Source: Apiosordaria backusii (lineage: Eukaryota > Ascomycota > Sordariomycetes > Sordariales > Lasiosphaeriaceae). From it: DNA of 64,000 nucleotides. Every line of letters begins with the position of its first letter. Positions within the stretch are counted from its first letter, which is position 1. Where the stretch lies: positions 2,356,001 to 2,420,000 of the forward strand of contig JAUKTV010000005.1 in assembly GCA_030549205.1 (NCBI GenBank). The letters run 5' to 3'. The position numbers and the translations under genes were made by a program. The notes below the pieces were generated by a model. That model ran no database searches. It had not been told where the DNA came from and saw nothing but the letters and a program-made list of their open reading frames with translations. This document shows, in pieces, positions 22,063 through 34,313 of this stretch.

Positions 22063-25000
22063 TTTCCTCTTATCTCAATTCACCTTTCTACCCTCCTGTG
22101 GTCCCCTCTGTTGAGTGATGCGAGTTTCGGCCCGCTCCGTTGCTCCCGGCGCGACAAGGCCGGAGAAGCAAGAAAGGGTGTTATCAACGCGCCAGTGGTG
22201 TGTCGATCGGCGTTGTGAACAAAATAGCAATGTTTGGTGGTGAAGGAAAAAAGAAAAAAAGAGAAAACAACTCAATGGCGCGAGCGCAGCTAAGACAGGG
22301 GGATGGATTAATGTATATTGAATCTGGACATGGCTGCCTCGTGCTTCAATGCGCAGATCACTGATCAATGAAGAAGCGGGGCCTGGGGTTCACAGACGAG
22401 ACGGGGCAGCGGGCGACAGCTCAGGAATGGAAGTGGTGTCGGAAGGGGAGAGGTGGGAAAGGGAGGGAAGAAAACGGTGGATTCTCTGCAGCACGCACAT
22501 CGGCGACATGGAGCGCACTGGGCAAAGGGCAAACACTGGTTCGGCTGGGCGACTTCTCGGCGCGCCTGGGGGGAAGGGGAGGGTCAGGTCAACTCGCGAG
22601 CGGGTGAAAATGAAGGAGGGGCTGCTTCTGGAAGCACAGGAAGCACACAAGCCGTTCAGCAGAGTCCCCCAGCGATTGCTGACCTGCCTAAATTGGTCTG
22701 ATGGCTGGCTGATGGGTCGAGCTCCCGGCGAGGTGACAGGGATCGAGGCGGGGGCCCCAACAGCCCAGAGACCTGGAGAACGCTTGCGTGATGGTGTTCC
22801 TTGATCCATCCCGTCGCGATGCGATAACACTAATGCGCGCCCTGATGCATGGAAGCGATGACCGTCTTCGAAAGAAAGGAAGAAGAGGCAAAAAGGTGTG
22901 ATGATAGCTGCAGCAGGGCTGGCCGGCGTGCCAGCTTCTCCGGAGCGGAGGGCTGTCGACATCTAAAAATCGGAGGGCCGAATCAACCCACAAGCGATGT
23001 CGCACTGACGGTCTTTTTCATGCCTCCAATATCAAATGCTATGGCATCGGGGTTGGGGACCCATATGGTCTGTCTGTCTCTCCCACAGTAGTGTATGTCC
23101 AGTTGTCCACTAGGAAATAATCAGTGAAGAAAAACGGGGTGTAAAACGGCACGGTAGACGAGGCCGGGAACTTGCCACTCGTTTTCCTGATGGCGGCGAT
23201 GCATCCAAGAGACCTCGGCCAATGGCGGCATGCCTTTGCCCTGTGTTTAATATCGGCGACCCATGACGCTCTTATCTCCCGCTTGGCTCCGTGGCACGAT
23301 GGTCTGAAACGGCGACTTTGGGTCTAAGAAATGCATTATTTCCAATATTTCTGATACGGGAGTCGGGGGATAGCTGAGGTCTTGCTTGTGCCGGACGAGA
23401 GAAGATAGAAGTGTTGATTGTATTGGAGCTAGATTCCGGCCATCACGAGCCACGAGGTGGCATCCTCCCTCTGAACTTTGCGGGGCGGGAACAACAGCCG
23501 GCCGGGGTTGCAACATCCGTCCCAAGAGGCCAGGTGCAACTCCGTTTCCATCGGCCAAGCTTCGTCAACGGGTCTGAAGCCCGCAATCGCTAGCTTCGTT
23601 TTGGTTAACAGTGCCCGTTTCCGCCTGACTAAGCCCACTGTGCTTTTACCTCCAACCCCCACTCTTTTTCATCTTCACCATCTCACCCACGACTTGCACC
23701 TTTCGGAGTTTACGTACAGGTATGGCTTCAGTGAATGATGTGGCTCTCAGACCGTATCTAAAGCACTGTCCCTTCTAACGCCTCTTCACTCTCAGCTGTC
23801 ATAGCTATCTTTCTCGTTATCTAGCAGCAGAAACGCATGCTTATCGGATCACACTTGGCTTGGGATCGAGATGCCAGGCCAGGGACTTGTTCAACACAGG
23901 GCTGGAACTCATGACCGCATTTCCTTCCTAGGTTATCTGTTAAGAAATACCCTCACAATAACCCAAGATTCTAACAAGAGCATTTGAGCTTCACCCCCCC
24001 TGCCCACCTCGCCGGCATGGCTTTCTCACGTTCCATGGTCCAGCCCATGCCGAGCACAAGACCTTGAATCCTTCCAAAGGCACCTAAGATCGGGGAAGCT
24101 GCAGCTAATGTCATACCCATACGACGCAAACGATGATTTTTGGCGAATAGGGCGCCATGGAGCTTTCCGTCCATGCCGCGACCGCAGGGGTGGTTGGGGG
24201 ATTCGGTAGGATGGGCTGCAGAGCCTGCAGAAGAATGAGACTCTTCTTCGTCTCATTCTCCCCGCTGCTCGGTGTCGCATTTGGCACTGGTTGCCGCTGT
24301 CACGACTAATAGCAAAATCTAGGAAGGGAGACACAGGGAGAGACACCAGCTGAGCAACCCTTTTAGCACTTTCGGTCCGAGCCTTGCTCAAAGCTGAGGA
24401 CGGCCAAGCTAACTTTTATCATTCAACCGAGATTCCAAGCCCATGTTTCGCAACCATCAGATAACGTATTGAACCTTGGCATCTCAAGATATTGTACTCG
24501 GAACAAGACACTCGGGCCTCGTCTTCGACCCTTCTTCATCACAGATGCAGGCACGACGCAGCACGGCAGACAGAGGAAGATTATCCTCTGCACGCGTACA
24601 AACCGAGTAACCGAACATCCCAAGAGGCCGGTTTTTGACCCCAATGGGTCTGGTGTTCTTCTGGCCACCTGCAGCACCGATATCGCCACGATTCCTTGTC
24701 ATCCGCCCCGAGTCTCGACATCCAAGAATTTTCCTTCCAACCCTCTGGCCCGCCCTCCGCAATGTCTCTCCTTTTTTTCTCCATTCCGTTTCCTTGTGCT
24801 GGCTGCAGACGGGACGCCCATTCCTAACCAAAATAGCATCGAATAGATTGCAAACTATTGGTCCCGGCTATATACACACATATTAACCCGGTACCACCAC
24901 CACCACCACAAGACTTTTACAAACGTGGCTGCAGAACACAACAGGGAGCCTAGAACGACACCCAAAAATGTAGGTCTCGGCTTTGTCTTATAGTGTGTGG

Positions 25001-25569
25001 CACTGACCCCAATCCCGACTGGTGGTTCTCGGCAGTGACACTGAGAAAACCTACCATGTCCGTTTTGCCCTGATGGTCTGGGGAAGCTGATCCCAGGGTA
25101 CACAGACCAGATGCTGACCTTTTAACATTGGAGGACTGTGCTGGCGGTGAGGAGCTTATCTCTGCTTCCAGCCCAACACATATTGCCGACCTTATTTTGG
25201 AATCTGAGGGTGAATGCGAAGCACTACGAAGTGGATGGCAATATATTTTCACCAACGTCGAGCATAGGTCACGCTATTCGCTTAGGCTTACAAGTAGGCA
25301 GTCTACTGCTTCCTCCAGAGGGCAGCGTGACCATATCTCCCATGTCCAAAGTATCGTTGGGGTAGATAGCATGCAGCAAACCCCGTCGGAGTAGATGGCG
25401 TACAGGAAAACTTCAACAGCATTCCATTAGCGCCACCGAGTCTGACCAGAGTGCACTGGTATCCGTCTACAGAACCGTGGGTTCTCAGCAATCATGAACA
25501 AAAAGAGTCCAAAAGGTCCAAAAGAGTCATGGAAACTCCTTCTCTAGGAGAGGAAGAGGAGAAAAAGAT
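22063..25569. other. Large gene-free stretch upstream of the OPT gene
   Basis: About 3.5 kb between the OPT start codon and the tRNA-Pro gene. The open frames here (for example 22390-22962 minus, 22349-22804 plus, 24469-24846 plus) overlap in several frames and lack hydrophobic or conserved patterns, so I do not call genes. A short CCA tandem run lies near 24893-24908. The sequence could be a long promoter, hold a noncoding transcript, or be decayed repeat sequence. Confidence 0.4.
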
Positions 25570-25660
25570 GGGGCCACCCGGGGATTGAACCCGGGACCTC
25601 TCGCAAGCAATGCTATAGGGTGAACCCTAAGCGAGAATCATACCACTAGACCAGCGGCCC
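25570..25660 (-). tRNA. tRNA-Pro (anticodon AGG) with a 19-nt intron
   Basis: Read on the minus strand, the gene runs from GGGCCGC at 25660 to the matching GTGGCCC plus discriminator C at 25570; the acceptor stem pairs in all seven positions, one as G-T. The D arm contains the A box TGGTCTAGTGGTA. The anticodon stem CTCGC/GCGAG flanks the loop TT-AGG-G, and the T arm is CCGGGTTCAATCCCCGG. A 19-nt intron sits one base after the anticodon; without it the tRNA is 72 nt. The intron contains ACCCT, complementary to the anticodon region AGGGT, consistent with the anticodon-intron helix needed by the splicing endonuclease. No CCA is encoded, as expected in eukaryotes. Confidence 0.95.
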
Positions 25661-25999
25661 TTGTTATTGGTTATTATAATTAGGCAAACTCAGGGTCTTA
25701 CAGGAGCAGTGGAAGGCTTCCTGACAGCGACCGCTGATTGACTATAACATTCCATGGAACTTCATCAAATCATGGCCGACCTGCCTTCCAAACATTCAGT
25801 TTTTTACTTCATGAACAAGACTTTTTATACTTAGAAGTCTCAAGTTCCGCCTGCTTTCACTCTGATCAGGCCAGAAAGCATCGTCGTCCTGTCCAGGATT
25901 TCAGCATTCACCTACTCTATCATCTAAGCTTCAACACATCAAGCCATTCCAGGTATCTACCCAAAACTCCATATCCACACCCTCTGCCCTATTTCAAAC
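25661..25999. other. Intergenic region, tRNA-Pro to HAD hydrolase
   Basis: This 339-nt segment holds the 5' flank of the minus-strand tRNA-Pro gene and the 3' end of the HAD hydrolase gene. No other feature was seen. Confidence 0.4.
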
Positions 26000-27469
26000 C
26001 TACTCGTCCCTCCACCCCTCATTCCTCAACGCCCACTTTACCGCCTCAACCACATCCATATTAATCACATCCGCCTTCCTAGGATCCCCTTCCACAAAGT
26101 TCATCCTCGTCGAATTAAAAACCCCCGTCTCAACCAACAAACTAACCCACTCCGTCCCATACCTACCCTTCCCATCATAACCGTTCGCCCCAGCAATATC
26201 ACTCTCAGGGTTATCCCCCACCATATAAACCCTCTTCAACCCCCCCTCCACATCCCCATACCCTTTACTCCTCAACCACTCCCCCCGATGCCTAACCAGC
26301 ATCTCCTCCGCATACTCATACGTCTCCCGATGCGGCTTCCCAAAGCTAACCCTCTCCAACTCCCTCCCCCCCTCCGTAATCTCCCTCCAAATCCCCACCA
26401 GCGCATGCTGGAACGCCCCCTGCCCAACCCTAGGCAAGTGGTACTTCGCCGCCCATATCAAATCCGAATTACTAAAGTACAACTTCGGCTGCCCATCCCC
26501 CTGCCAATTCCCCCGATTATTCTCCTCCGAGTACGTCCCCACATACCCCTCCTTGCTCTGCAGCAAATCCATAAAAACTTGCACATCCAGCGCCCAGTCT
26601 CTCGGATCATTCAGCACAAACATGGCATCAATCTTTAAGTGATCCTCCAGTTTCTTTTCTTCCTGTTCCCCCTCCTCCTCCTCCCCTCCCCCTCCCCCTT
26701 CTCCGTCAACAAGACCTTCCCCTCCACCCCTTCATTTTCATGCTTCCCCTTCTTCTTAGGAGGCTCCCACATCGGCTTAGGAAGCGGCTTCCCAAACCTC
26801 TCCGGCCTATCCACCGTCTCAAACGGGAATACCTCCGGCTTCGCCCTGAAGATATCCCCCGGCGTCACCACCGACTTGAACCCATACCCCTCCATGATCT
26901 CCCTGCACTTCTCATAATCTGACCCCGTGACCAAGATAGTCTTGTCCCTGTACAAAGGCAGCAGCTCCTGAAAGGGGGTGTGCGACTGGCAGAAATTATC
27001 CGTCGTCATGTTGGCGTGCAGCTTCTCGTTCAACTCTTTCACTCTGTCAACCTCGAACTTCCCCCCGCCGTTGGTGAGAAGGATGAACGGGATGTGGTAG
27101 TAATCTAGCAGCTTTAGGGTTTGGGATGCGCCCGGGAGGGGGACGGCTTCGTGGAGGAGGACGCCATCGATGCTACACTACAAGTTAAACACATGATAAG
27201 GTGACAAAGGTATGAATAGGGGCGGCCTACTCAAAAGCAAAAGCAAACGACGGTGCTTCCCACTCGGACGGTGACGAGGCATCAGGTCTGATCCATCTCC
27301 TCCCCAACGTCGTCGACCCTGAAAAACTGTCATCTTTGAATCCCCTGTTGAAAACAACTGATGGTGGTGGGCGGAGTAATGAGGGGGCTCTTTTGATGAG
27401 AGCGGCGGTTGCGAAGGTGCTGCTTCGCGAGAGGGAACTGAGCAACACAAATAGGTTAATGACCCTCAT
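26000..27469 (-). CDS. HAD-superfamily hydrolase, CECR5/HDHD5 type (apparent frameshift)
   Basis: Putative mitochondrial phosphatase of the HAD superfamily related to human HDHD5 (CECR5) and yeast YKR070W; substrate unknown. Exon 1 (27469-27231) starts with a basic, hydrophobic presequence (MRVINLFVLLSSLSRSS). It joins exon 2 (from 27172) at the catalytic loop, giving FAFDIDGVLLHEAVPLPGA with the two HAD aspartates. Motif II is FILLTNGGGK, and the late motif is VYMVGDNPESDIAGANGYDG near the C-terminus. Within exon 2 the frame changes between 26637 and 26731. The upstream frame ends in a G/A-rich tract, while the downstream frame carries EEKKLEDHLKIDAMFVLND, which continues the family. One missing base or two extra bases would join them into about 470 residues. 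This is either an assembly error in the tract or a true lesion. Confidence 0.82.
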
Positions 27470-29065
27470 CTTGATAGACCTGATGTTCAACTTCTTCTCA
27501 TGAAAAAGAAGGAACGAATAATAGGAGGAGGAATAGAAAGAGAGAATATATACCGACAACTAACCACACCAGGCCGGGTGAGCAGCCTGAGTGACGACGA
27601 CGCCCCCATCCTCTTTACTCTGGTTCAACGGCCTTCCCCGCGGGTGTCGGGTGTCTGATGAATCTTATTTTCTAGCTATCCGTATTCTTAAAGGTCAGTA
27701 CACCTTGTGACTGTATGAGTGTCTCGTGGTAAGAATTGAGTTCTCAAGCGGTGGTTTATGACGATAAAGCTGGCGGGAGGATCCGCCAAACGAAGCTGTC
27801 CAAGTGAGGCGTGCCTGAATGCTACAGGGGCACCACCCACCCCACCGCTTATGTCACTATGTAAAAGCTTGAAGTCCCGGACGGGCATTTGAATTTCGAA
27901 CCCCACTATTTCACGTCACAAAGCAACTTGAAGCATTTCACAATCCACAAGAGTTCAGATGACAGGGTTTTGAATTCAACTAGGAACACCAAGAGACGAT
28001 TGCAAACCGAGAAAACTTGCTGGTGTGTCAGTAGCCGGCCAAGAAACGTCCAACAACTCTCGAGGTCAACACCCTCCGGGGCTACATTTGTGACCAATGT
28101 TGACCTCGGTCGAGCTGTCAACGACTGGAACGGAAAAATGTAGTCCAGCCAACGCCACCTCGTCAGACATTCCCCCCTTTGAACCTTTCACCCGTCCAAA
28201 AATAATAACTACAAAAATACGGCCCTCCCAAAGTTTCGCATGTCCGCTTCATAAAGCGTCTCGCCTTGCTCTCGATGAACCCCGGCGCTGCCCCCCTATT
28301 TGACTCTCAGCCACCTTCCCGTGAAGAAACATTCTCCACGCTCTCGTGACATCGTGTCCACCGCCATTACCAAAAATTATCCATCATTCCGCCCACAGCG
28401 CCGGGCAGAGAGAGCAAGCCGCCGCACCACGGAAACTTTGTCGAGGCCATCGGGAAACATGCGTCGTCGCATCGATAAACATGGACATTGTCATCTAATC
28501 CGTCATCAAAAACTGCCTTTTCCCGTCGTGGACATCCCCATTTTTGAGAAATGAACAACCCGTTTGTACTCCGATCCCGCTTGTCAACGGCAGCGAGAAA
28601 CACCACCGGACAGACAAACATTAAATGAATGCAACCCCCTGAGAAAAACACCACGCCTGTCTTGGTCGCATGATAAAAAACGCCGCGCCAATGAAGATGA
28701 AAAAAAAGCCAGAATGCCGAAAGAACCTCAAAGTCGTATGCACACATATGTCGTGAGTATTTTACCATCCCAAAGCTTTGCCGAAAGATACACAATCTCA
28801 GAGAAAACTTCGAAAGTCGTATGGCCATGAGATGGACAACTGTGATTAATGCGAGTTCGTGAAAATAGTAGCCCCGGTCTTGATGCTGAAGAGGTACGGC
28901 CGCCAGCCGAATGCCATGCAGACCAAAGCAGCCCGTGGAAAGAGAAATCTGTTCTAAGCGGGTGAAGCCACGAATATGTACCGCACCTCATGAAAACGCT
29001 GAGTCTTGTATGCCGAACAAAATTTGTACAGAAAAGGTTGCTGCTGGAGTTATTCACTGTCATGG
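27470..29065. other. Intergenic region, no gene seen
   Basis: About 1.6 kb between the promoter side of the HAD hydrolase gene and the 3' end of the coiled-coil gene. Overlapping frames at 28097-28554 plus and 28367-29063 minus show no domain. The right part probably includes a long 3' untranslated region. Confidence 0.4.
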
Positions 29066-31371
29066 TCAGGCTCGACTGACTTGGCTCGCCGAGGTACGAC
29101 TGCGCTCGTCTTCCTCTAGAACGTCACTGAGCCGAGTTGGATGATGGTGTCGAGGCATTGTTTCCCAACCGGGAGCCGCAAAACCTTGTCCTGAGTATTC
29201 CGGCGTCCCAGTGTATGTACCCGCCCACTGGGAACTGGACGGTGGGTAATTTGTCGGTTCAGGTTGAGAGGTTGGAGTTTCATCATAATCATCTATACTC
29301 TTTGTTAGCGTTCTGCTACCAAGACTTGGGCCAATCTTATTTTCAGAAGTCACACACCTTCATCGTAACCAGTTTCGGACTCAGCAGTATACTGCGATTG
29401 GCGGGGAGGTTCATTGGCCGGAACGAAGTATCCTGGATGATTGTTTGGTGAAGAGGCGCGGGTTTGGGAAGTGGTTGATTGAGCATAGTCGGGGTACTGA
29501 GGTCCTTGAGCAGCGATATATTCTGAGGTGTCGGCGGTTTGTTGGCTCTGCGAGCGCTGGTGACGGCTCGGCTCACGGCTCGGGATACTCTGCGTCATCA
29601 CCACAACCGGCACACCACCGACGGTGGTCGGGGCACCCTGTTGCAGAGCAGCAACGCGCTCACGCTCCTCTTGTTCGCGACGACCAAGCTCCTCCCACGC
29701 CCGGCGGGCTTCTTCCTTGGAAATGAGCAGTTCGCGTCGCATTTCAGTAACCAACTTTTGAAGCTTGGTATTCTCAGCTTCGTATTTCGCCGCATTTTCA
29801 GTCGCCTCGATCCGTCGCTGTTGCTCCTGTTCAAGCTGAGCATGCAGGGTGGCATTAACTTCCTGGTGGCGCTCTTCGGCAGAACGGGTCTCGTAGAACC
29901 AACGTTGAAACTTCCTCTCGGAACTGGCACGCAGCCTTTGTAGCTCAACAACAGCATGGAAGAGGTTAGCGCCTGCGGCCGACAAATCCGCAACTTGGCG
30001 AGAGAGTTGAGACGATATTGGGTTTCGCTCAGCCTCGTCTGTGTTCTCTTGGAGCCTGCGCAACCAAAAGCTGGTCATGCCCTCCCAGTGTGCCGATAGT
30101 GCCTCCCACCGCTCAAAGGCATGAGGGAATGAATTCTTGACGCGAGTGGAGCCCATGGCTTGCGATGTTGAGTCGGCACCAGGTTGTGACGGGGCCGCGC
30201 CGGCACCCGGCTGGGGCGTAGAACTAAAGTTTTGCGGTGTTTGAGCATTTCTGGGCCGCAATGGAGGTGGGATAGCAGATGGCTGTTGCTGGGCCAGAGA
30301 CGATGATGGCATTCGGGTGTGGCCACCACCTTCTTGGGCGCGTTGTTGTCGCCGTTGGGTAGCTGGGTCGATAGGGGCATGGCTGATGTCAGGGGCAGCG
30401 CCAGCAACGGGAGCTCTACGCTCTGCTGCGCGTCGGCGGGACTCTTCGAGCAAGCGAGCTTCTTCTTCGGCGCGAGCACGCTCCATCTGTTCTCGTTCGG
30501 CTCTCTGTCGGGCCTCACGCTCGGCACGCTCTCGCATGATCATCCGAGGACCACGAATTACTTGCTGAGGAGATCCAGGCTGAGCGGGAGGCGCGGTTGG
30601 TCGCGTGGTCGCTCCGGTGTTGCCATTGGTAGTGGCCGGGCCACTACCAGCAAGAAGGTCCGCCATCGAAGCGTTCTCTTCTACAAAGTCGGGCGAGAAG
30701 GAATTGGGCTGGCGGAGTGCTTCCTCGAGGGTCCAGAGAATGGCGCTTTGGGTTTGCTTAGAGAGGCTGAGGAGGGGATGGGGCGGCTTGTCTTTTGTGG
30801 AGGAAGAAAGCCGTTGGTGACCGTAAAGATACGGTAAAACAGTCGAGGTTTCTTCGTCGTCGTCACTGAGGTCCTGGGAGAGCTGTCGTCGAAGGGGACT
30901 GAATACCTGCTCGGGTTGACCAAAGTTGTCGCGGACACCGGGAAGAGAGAATATCGGCGGTGGGCTAGCTCCACCAGCGGCTGCCTCAAAGTGCGGTCGG
31001 CGCTGGGTCTCGGAGAGTCGTGGACTGGGACTGGCCGAGAAGCGCGGAGTGCGGCGGAGAGTTCTGTGAGAAGACGGTGTGGGGGATCTGTCGTCGCGCT
31101 GCTGGGGAGTGATGGTGCCTGGGCGAGGTTGAAAGGTCTGGTGTTGCTGGCGCTGGAAAAAGATTGGGGAGGTTGGGTGGTGGAATTCGCTAGGGTCGCG
31201 AAGGGAACCTTCTTGACTGCCAGCAGCAAGGTCTCCCAAAGCACCAGCGGGGGCTGGTGTGGTCGACAAGGCGAATGCGGAACTGTCACCACTAAGCGTG
31301 GTGACGGCGGTGGCAAGGGTCTGGGGACGGGGCTGGGGGTTGCTGTCGGTTTGCCAGATCAGAGGCTGTTC
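29066..31371 (-). CDS. Coiled-coil protein of unknown function (5' end unresolved)
   Basis: I do not recognise the family. The main exon runs from about 31371 to 29359, and a second exon 29292-29066 is joined in phase to give an acidic TyrAsp-rich junction (GYDEDDYDETPTSQ). The visible product is about 745 residues. The N-terminal 200 residues are Ser/Pro/Thr-rich. A strongly charged Glu/Arg/Ala helix starting MRERAEREARQRAEREQME maps to about 30410-30540. A conserved-looking aromatic segment FERWEALSAHWEGMTSFW follows, and a long coiled coil runs to about residue 560. The C-terminal 180 residues are Gln/Ser/Pro-rich. No ATG opens this frame: an acceptor (GGTCAG) ends at 31372, and the frame is closed by TGA just upstream, so at least one more 5' exon is needed. 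A donor GTGAGT at 31444 in matching phase is one candidate. The build suggests a cytoskeletal or septal scaffold, but that is a guess. Confidence 0.7.
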
Positions 31372-31445
31372 CTGACCAAGGATTCATGCAACGATGGTGG
31401 GGTTGGTGAGAGCTGTTGCGGAGCTTCCAGCTGGACTCACTCACC

Positions 31446-34313
31446 GTAAGAATTTCGGAGAGCCGGGAATCTTGGCTCTGAGGGACCGCAAAGCGCAATG
31501 AACAATGGTGTTGAGGGAATGTAAGAATGGAAGGAAGATCCTGTTGTCCTAGACCATCCGAGGGATCCAACAGAGCGGGCCAGCAGAGAACACAGCTGCG
31601 TGGTGGTGCGGAAAAGCTGGAGGTCGGGAGACTTGGAGACCTTGGAAAATGCGTGGCTGGAAGGGCCAAAAATTGCCGAACGAGTTTGGTGGTTGGACGG
31701 ATATGCGCGCCCCCTCAAAATCCAAGCGGCGCGCAGTCAGCAGCGCCAAAACAGAGAATAAAGATTAGGCGCGTTGTCCCAGAGCATCTGGCGCCAATAA
31801 TTGTCGGGTCCAGCGACAAAAAAACGTTCGAAATGTGTGTGGAATATGAGGCTGCCGACGATCAGACGCATTAGTATTCGCGGCAGCTTGACCGGTGACG
31901 ACAATGGTTGTATCGCGACCCTCCCGCAAAACCCAAACACCCAACCCACACCCGAGATCGCCTCGCGGTACCTCAGTTTCGACCTGGAAACCCAACTCAC
32001 GCAGCCACTCACCAATTATCTCACTGCCGCCTAACGACTGTACGGGTCTGGTCCCGCTGTTCAAACGAGGGAATATGCAAGGAGTGTAACTGGTCAGAAG
32101 CACATAGCGAGGACGAGAGCCAATGGCTGGCAAAGAGCGTTCAATCCACTGTCGAGTTGGAACGAAGTGGTGAAGATGGTGAATCAAAAAAAGACGGCCC
32201 CGAAGCCTGCGATTTTGGGGGAGAAGCAGACGGGAACAGCGCCAGGGCCACCCTTGGCTACTGTGATTGGGAGATCGCAGTTTTGCCCAGAGCTGAGCTT
32301 TAGCGGGTGCACGGACTCATCACGGCTCTCGCTTGTTTGGTTTCAATGGAGATGGATATCCACGAGATCTCCAGCAAAAAAGCTAACAGACAGGGCAGTG
32401 GTGGGTTTTGATCTCGGATATGGTAATAAAGGGGTCAAAAAGGAGAAGAAGAAGAGCATCGCCCGACAGCAGAACTGATCAATTGGGCTTCCTCTACCTT
32501 ATACATCTCGCCAAATAGAACCTGTCAGCCTGCCTTGTGTCTCCATGCAATGCAAGCTTCGACCCAACAAGCAGACCGTCAACGGGTCGGTCGGGCGGAT
32601 GGACTTCTGCCTCGGATTTTGATTTCAGGATACAGGTTGCTAATTACAGACAGGCCAGTAGCACGAAGAAGAAGCTGAGGAATAGCTCGATGGTGCAGCA
32701 TGCGGCTGTGCGACATCCAGCTTTGGAACCTGGCCAAGATATACGAACAGATATAGCTCCGTCATCTCGAAGCTCCGGCCATCAAGCTTGATGCCTGTCC
32801 TCGTGCCCTGATTTGCTCTGTTTGCGCAGACGAGCAGAGCGCCAGACAAACGAACAATGAGCACAATGCACAAAATGAACAAAGTGGAAGGGGCTGGTGA
32901 GCGCCCAACTGCATCAGAAAGTGAGGTGGCTGGACCACTGAGGCGTGAGATGGAAGCTTGGAAAAGGCACAAGCTCACTCAAGGAGGAGCTCTGAGCTGG
33001 CAGTACATAAAGTGTGGGTGACGAAACATCAGAGAATCTCTGCTCCAATCAGAGGCCAGCATCAGAGCCCCAGCGATCCCAAGAGGGCGGAACTGAGCAG
33101 GGTTTCCCACACCATCTTCATCTCAAAACCCTGGCCTTGGAGCGCGCATCTTTGAGCCAGGCATTGCTTGTATCGCAACCCATTGGCTGCATCGATCTGC
33201 TCCATCCGGTTGTTCTCGAAGCTGTTTCTACTGCATCATCTTCACCTTCTCTCAGCCGCGCCAAAGACCAGTGCTACGATGTCCCTTTTCCCTCTCATCG
33301 AGAGGTCCATCAAAGACCATGCTGACCGCCGATTCCCCCTTTTATTGCCGAGCGCTGGACGGCGGGGTATCCCGCTGTGTGGAGTCCCGGAAGGCGGCTC
33401 GGCCCCGGCAGATGGCAGATGAAAGGACGTGATGGTGGGCCGCCAATCGGGGCTCTTTGGACGACTCTCGAGAAAATAAGCTCACGCGCTGAACTTGTAA
33501 AGCTCTCACCAGCAAGGTAATGAATTGCAACGGTCTGTCTAGGTTCAGATCTTCTTAAATCTTCTGCAGCCGTTGAATCTCATCGGCCCGGAGATCTAGA
33601 ACGCCACCAGCGTCCGAAACACCGGCGTGCGGTTGAAGAAATGACCATCACCGGCATCTCGGGAAACCCTGGACATGTCAGGGTTTCGGACTGGAGCGAA
33701 TTCCTATTTGGGCCTCACCAATTTTGTGATAAAGGAGCCCGAGGGGTGATGAGAACCTTTTTGGACATCTATCCACTGTTAAATTCCGAATTCAAAAAAG
33801 ACCATCAATGACCCGGTGACAATTTTTGGTCTGGCTTCGCGGTGTGTGGATACTTCCGCAGTAAAGTGTTTTTTCGAGACTGAAGGTATTCCCAACTAGC
33901 TTAAGGGTCAAGTAACTTCCACTTCTACAAACTTGAGTCACCCACTGTCATGCAGTCGCTACAATATTTTCCGCAGAAGAGCCCCGAATTATAATTCTCT
34001 AAGCTAGCCACCCGCTATGTTTCTGGTTCAACTCCGACTCTGTCCAACAGAAACATAAGCATTTCGCTTGCGATGTTCATATCTGCCTAGTATGGCGAAG
34101 TCAATGCACACCAGATATCTGTGACGACTGTACCTCAACAGCTTCAAACCAAACAATGGTCAACAGCCACATTTGAAGCCAAGCCGAACGCCACAGCCCG
34201 ATCACCCAGGGAAGGCACGGTGGATCGAACTACAGGCTCAGCAAATTGTTCCAACATGAGACCCAAACCTGGAAGCTCTTCTCCTGAAAACATCTCTACA
34301 TCTCATCTCTCTT
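31446..34313. other. Gene-poor region upstream of the coiled-coil gene
   Basis: About 2.9 kb with no gene that I can support. The first few hundred bases must contain the missing 5' exon or exons of the coiled-coil gene. A minus-strand frame at 31765-32187 is open for 140 codons but starts without ATG and has no family signature. Plus-strand frames between 31801 and 33422 overlap in several frames and look random. Confidence 0.35.

Noticed and set aside
22390..22962. Minus-strand frame of 190 codons upstream of the OPT gene
   Set aside because: Pro/Ser/Arg-rich with no ordered segment, overlapping other frames on both strands; probably a chance frame in GC-rich promoter sequence.
31765..32187. 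Minus-strand frame of 140 codons upstream of the coiled-coil gene
   Set aside because: Starts without ATG and shows no family pattern; it may touch a leader exon but cannot be called a gene.
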